In this document: one piece after another, positions 61,152-64,000 of the stretch
Layout of the letters: the number at the start of each line of letters is the position of its first letter
How positions within the stretch are numbered: the first letter of the stretch is position 1
Source: Shinella yambaruensis
GTDB taxonomy: Bacteria; Pseudomonadota; Alphaproteobacteria; Rhizobiales; Rhizobiaceae
Direction: 5' to 3'
Assembly: GCF_022899355.1 (NCBI RefSeq)
Contig: NZ_JALJCK010000010.1
Location: forward strand, 242,909 to 306,908
Length of the DNA stretch: 64,000 nt
The notes under the pieces: model-generated
The model's input: only the letters and a program-made list of their open reading frames with translations
Told to the model about the DNA's origin: nothing
Database searches by the model: none
Position numbers and translations under genes: made by a program

Positions 61152-63770
61152 ATGACGACGATGAAGCGGCCGGACGGGGATGATGTGCCGATCGTGGACC
61201 GCGGCGTGCGGCCGGCGGTGGCGCTGCGTGTGGTGCTGCTCGCGATCGTGCTGGCGGCGTCGGCCGGGGCGTTCATCGTCTTCAAGAACCAGCTCGACAA
61301 CGAGCTCGTGCTCGGGGTTCTCGGCGTCCTCGCCATGGCCGGCATCTTCTTCGTCGTTTCCGCGCTGATCGGCTTCATCGAGGTCATGCCGCAGGCGGCG
61401 CGCTCGGACGAGCTGGCGCGCGCCTTCCTCGATTCCCATCCCGACGGCACGGTCGTCACCGACCGCAAGGGCCGCGTCGTCTACGCCAATGCCGCCTACG
61501 GCGCACTGACGGGTGCGAATGGCGCGGCCGAGGTGCTGACGCTCGAAACCCTGCTGTCACGCAATCGCGACGCGACCGAGGCCGTCTACCGCCTGACGAA
61601 CGGCCTGCACGAGGGCAAGGAGGGGGCGGAGGAGTTCCGCGTCCCCAAGTCGCTCAACCCGGCCGCCTCGGGCGGTTCCGGCGCGCAGTGGTACCGCCTC
61701 AAGGCGCGCATCCTGCCGAACCGCGACAAGCCGAAACAGCCGCTCTACATCTGGCAGATCTCCAACATCACCTCCGAGCGGGACGACCAGGAGCGCTTCT
61801 TCAAGGAGTTGCAGAACGCCATCGACTATCTCGACCACGCGCCGGCCGGCTTCTTCTCCGCCGGCCGCAAGGGCGAGATCGTCTACCTGAACGCGACGCT
61901 CGCCGAATGGCTCGGCATCGACCTGGCCAAGTTCCACCCGGGCTCGCTGTCGATCGCCGAGGTGGTGGCGGGCGAGGGGCTGGCGCTCATCCAGTCCGTG
62001 CAGGCCGAGCCCGGCCTGAAGCGCACGGAAATGCTCGACCTCGACCTGCGCAAGACCAACGGCCAGAGCCTGCCGGTGCGCATCGTGCACCGCGTTTCCA
62101 CGACGCGCGACGGGGCGCCGGGCGAAAGCCGCACCATCGTTCTGGCGCGCGAGGAGGGCAGCGCGAACGACCAGTCCGCCTCGATCGCCTCCATGCGTTT
62201 CACGCGCTTCTTCAACAACACGCCGATGGCGATCGCCTCGGTCGACGGCGACGGCCGGATCCTGCGCACCAATGCGCCGTTCCTGAAACTCTTCTCGGGC
62301 GTCGTCTCGCGCGACGACATCGACCGCGGCGCCAAGCTCGAGACCATCGTGCACGAGACGGACCGCCTGCGCCTGCAATCGGCGCTCGACGCGGCGAAGG
62401 ACCGGCAGGGCGACATCGCGCCGCTCGATTCGCTGCACCCGGCCGATGACGGCCGGCATTTCCGCTTCTATGTGAACGCCGTCATCGACCAGAGCGACGA
62501 GGCGCCGGAGGAGGCGGCCATCGTCTATGCCGTCGAGATCACCGAGCAGAAGGCGCTCGAGACGCAGATGGCGCAGACGCAGAAGATGAACGCGGTCGGC
62601 ACGCTCGCCGGCGGCATCGCGCACGACTTCAACAACGTGCTGACGGCGATCCTGCTTTCCTCCGACCACCTGCTCCTGTCCGCCCGCCCGTCCGATGCGA
62701 GCTTTGCCGATCTCATGGAGATCAAGCGCAATGCCAACCGGGCGGCCGTGCTGGTGCGCCAGCTGCTCGCCTTCTCGCGCAAGCAGACGATGCGCCCGAC
62801 AGTGCTCAACCTCACCGACGTCATCGGCGACCTGCGCATGCTCGTCGACCGCATGACCGGAACCAACGTCAAGATCGACGTCGAATACGGCCGCGACCTC
62901 TGGCCGGTGAAGACCGACCTCGGCCAGTTCGAGCAGGTGCTGATCAACCTTGCGGTGAATGCCCGCGACGCCATGCCGGAGGGCGGCACGATCACCTTCC
63001 GCACCCGCAATGTGGAGGCGGAGGAGGCGGCGGCGCGGAACCTGCGCGACCTGCCGCCGGGCGACTATGTGGAGGTGGAAGTGGCCGACCAGGGCACCGG
63101 CATTCCGCCCGAGATCATTGACAAGATCTTCGAGCCCTTCTTCACGACGAAGGAGGTCGGCAAGGGCACCGGGCTCGGCCTCTCCATGGTCTACGGCATC
63201 GTCAAGCAGTCCGGCGGCTACATCTATCTCGATTCCGAGGTCGGCCGGGGCACGACCTTCCGCATCCTCATGCCGCGCCACACCGAAGAGGCGGTGCCGG
63301 CGGAGGCGACCGGCGATGCGCGCGCGCTGCCGCAGGCGGGCGACCAGCCGGCGGCCGTGGCCACGCAGGCGGCGGACAAGGAGCCGCGCGACCTTACCGG
63401 CGGTTCGGCCGTGGTGCTGCTCGTCGAGGACGAGGAAGCCGTGCGCCGCGGCGGCAAGCGCATGCTGGAGACGCGCGGCTATACCGTGCACGAGGCCGGT
63501 TCCGGCGTGGAAGCGCTCGACATCATGGAGGAGCTGAACGGCGCCGTCGACATCGTCGTCTCCGACGTGGTCATGCCAGAGATGGACGGCCCGTCGCTGC
63601 TGCGCGAGCTGCGCAAGTCCTATCCGGACCTCAAGTTCATCTTCGTCTCCGGTTACGCCGAGGACGCCTTCGCCCGCAACCTGCCGGCGGACGCCAAGTT
63701 CGGCTTCCTGCCGAAGCCCTTCTCGCTGAAGCAGCTCGCCGAGGCCGTGCGGGAAATGCTCGACGCCTGA
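61152..63770 (+). CDS. cckA: Cell-cycle hybrid histidine kinase CckA
   Basis: This is an 872-residue membrane kinase. Two membrane helices (about 25-75) are followed by PAS domains at about 95-210, 225-330 and 350-460, then the histidine kinase core. The phospho-His is in [18 protein letters not shown]; the ATPase has [37 protein letters not shown] and [13 protein letters not shown]-terminal receiver (about 750-870) has [12 protein letters not shown] and the phospho-Asp in [13 protein letters not shown]. CckA feeds ChpT and then CtrA and CpdR in alphaproteobacteria. GIAHDFNN with this domain order is diagnostic. Start ATG at 61152. Confidence 0.95.
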   Translation: MTTMKRPDGDDVPIVDRGVRPAVALRVVLLAIVLAASAGAFIVFKNQLDNELVLGVLGVLAMAGIFFVVSALIGFIEVMPQAARSDELARAFLDSHPDGTVVTDRKGRVVYANAAYGALTGANGAAEVLTLETLLSRNRDATEAVYRLTNGLHEGKEGAEEFRVPKSLNPAASGGSGAQWYRLKARILPNRDKPKQPLYIWQISNITSERDDQERFFKELQNAIDYLDHAPAGFFSAGRKGEIVYLNATLAEWLGIDLAKFHPGSLSIAEVVAGEGLALIQSVQAEPGLKRTEMLDLDLRKTNGQSLPVRIVHRVSTTRDGAPGESRTIVLAREEGSANDQSASIASMRFTRFFNNTPMAIASVDGDGRILRTNAPFLKLFSGVVSRDDIDRGAKLETIVHETDRLRLQSALDAAKDRQGDIAPLDSLHPADDGRHFRFYVNAVIDQSDEAPEEAAIVYAVEITEQKALETQMAQTQKMNAVGTLAGGIAHDFNNVLTAILLSSDHLLLSARPSDASFADLMEIKRNANRAAVLVRQLLAFSRKQTMRPTVLNLTDVIGDLRMLVDRMTGTNVKIDVEYGRDLWPVKTDLGQFEQVLINLAVNARDAMPEGGTITFRTRNVEAEEAAARNLRDLPPGDYVEVEVADQGTGIPPEIIDKIFEPFFTTKEVGKGTGLGLSMVYGIVKQSGGYIYLDSEVGRGTTFRILMPRHTEEAVPAEATGDARALPQAGDQPAAVATQAADKEPRDLTGGSAVVLLVEDEEAVRRGGKRMLETRGYTVHEAGSGVEALDIMEELNGAVDIVVSDVVMPEMDGPSLLRELRKSYPDLKFIFVSGYAEDAFARNLPADAKFGFLPKPFSLKQLAEAVREMLDA

Positions 63771-63881
63771 GCGCCTTCCCGTTCGCCGTACGCCCTCGGG
63801 GCAGAGCCACGCAAGGAAAATGAAGACCGCGTCGGCGGATGCGGCCAGCCGCTGACAACGCCCGCAAACCTTTCCTTCGTC

Positions 63882-63904
63882 ATGGTCGGGCTTGACCCGA
63901 CCAT
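63882..63904. repeat. Hairpin repeat downstream of cckA, same family as at 1172-1353
   Basis: ATGGTCGGG and CCCGACCAT form a nine-base stem around CTTGA, preceded by TTCGTC and followed by CCAC. This repeats the hairpin at 1216-1238 in opposite orientation, including its flanks. It may end cckA transcription, though there is no T-run. The remaining 211-bp gap after cckA shows nothing else. Confidence 0.65.
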
Positions 63905-63981
63905 CCACAAACCGTTGAAAAGAATGGCAACTGTGTTCAAGCGAAGTTGGTTTTGTCGCGCTGCATTGCATTGAGGATCGT

Positions 63982-64000
63982 GATGAGCTTTCTTGCGACG
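63982..64000 (+). CDS. Possible start of the next gene (cut by window end)
   Basis: GAGGATCGTG is followed by ATG at 63982 and the frame MSFLAT up to the window edge. The ribosome-binding site is good, but six codons are too few for identification. It could also be a chance ATG. Confidence 0.3.

Overview
The window is ordinary chromosomal DNA of an alphaproteobacterium of the order Hyphomicrobiales, most likely family Rhizobiaceae (Agrobacterium/Rhizobium/Ensifer/Shinella group). The grounds are very high GC with matching codon use on both strands, a CckA kinase, a giant growth-pole-ring-type protein, DUF2865 and LtrA proteins, a 2-oxoglutarate-type core gene set, and several families of short intergenic palindromes typical of rhizobia. 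The genus cannot be fixed from sequence reading alone. No tRNA, rRNA, CRISPR array, insertion sequence, phage gene or toxin cluster was seen. Many genes start with TTG or GTG behind a good ribosome-binding site.

Layout, left to right. 1-12.7 kb: the 3' part of a chemoreceptor gene, a moaA operon, a CPA2 cation/proton antiporter, an LtrA-type membrane protein, a MarR regulator divergent from an alpha/beta hydrolase, a flavin-binding PPOX protein, two peptidoglycan enzymes (an M15 peptidase and an L,D-transpeptidase) and a diguanylate cyclase. 12.7-25.7 kb: fumC with its terminator, a large L,D-transpeptidase, an LTA-synthase-like sulfatase divergent from nadE, a CHASE4-GGDEF protein, an SDR dehydrogenase, then a cobalamin riboswitch in front of bluB. 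25.7-35.9 kb: a phytanoyl-CoA dioxygenase-like enzyme, an ABC-F ATPase, a GST/HxlR divergent pair, malic enzyme, an LpxH-type metallophosphoesterase, an MFS transporter and a dipeptide-epimerase-like enolase-superfamily enzyme. 36.0-40.2 kb: a complete four-gene Mla/MCE lipid-transport operon. 40.4-48.3 kb: a Tim44-domain protein and a 6.7-kb gene for a growth-pole-ring-type protein with apolipoprotein-like 22-residue repeats. 48.3-56.8 kb: a putative cell-cycle control region, an HPt protein, a ferredoxin, a possible small RNA, the folP-folB-folK operon, a ycjX-ycjF pair and a SixA-type phosphatase. 56.9-64 kb: a GGDEF-EAL protein, DksA, a FliO-like protein and CckA.

Three themes link the genes. 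First, envelope and polar growth: growth-pole-ring protein, L,D-transpeptidases, M15 peptidase, Mla transporter and phosphoglycerol-transferase-like sulfatase. Second, cell-cycle and second-messenger signalling: CckA, an orphan HPt, three c-di-GMP enzymes, and a TTAA-N7-TTAA CtrA-type site between the growth-pole gene and the HPt gene. Third, cofactor supply: moaA, nadE, bluB under B12 control, and the fol genes.

The most rewarding items for follow-up are the CtrA/DnaA-like region at 48.48-48.65 kb, the repeat array in the growth-pole protein, the riboswitch with a 24-bp palindrome in its variable arm, the roughly 105-bp repeat whose ends form stop codons and which sits over the start of one gene, and the anti-Shine-Dalgarno-rich RNA candidate near 50.0 kb. 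I did not find a clearly new multi-gene system.
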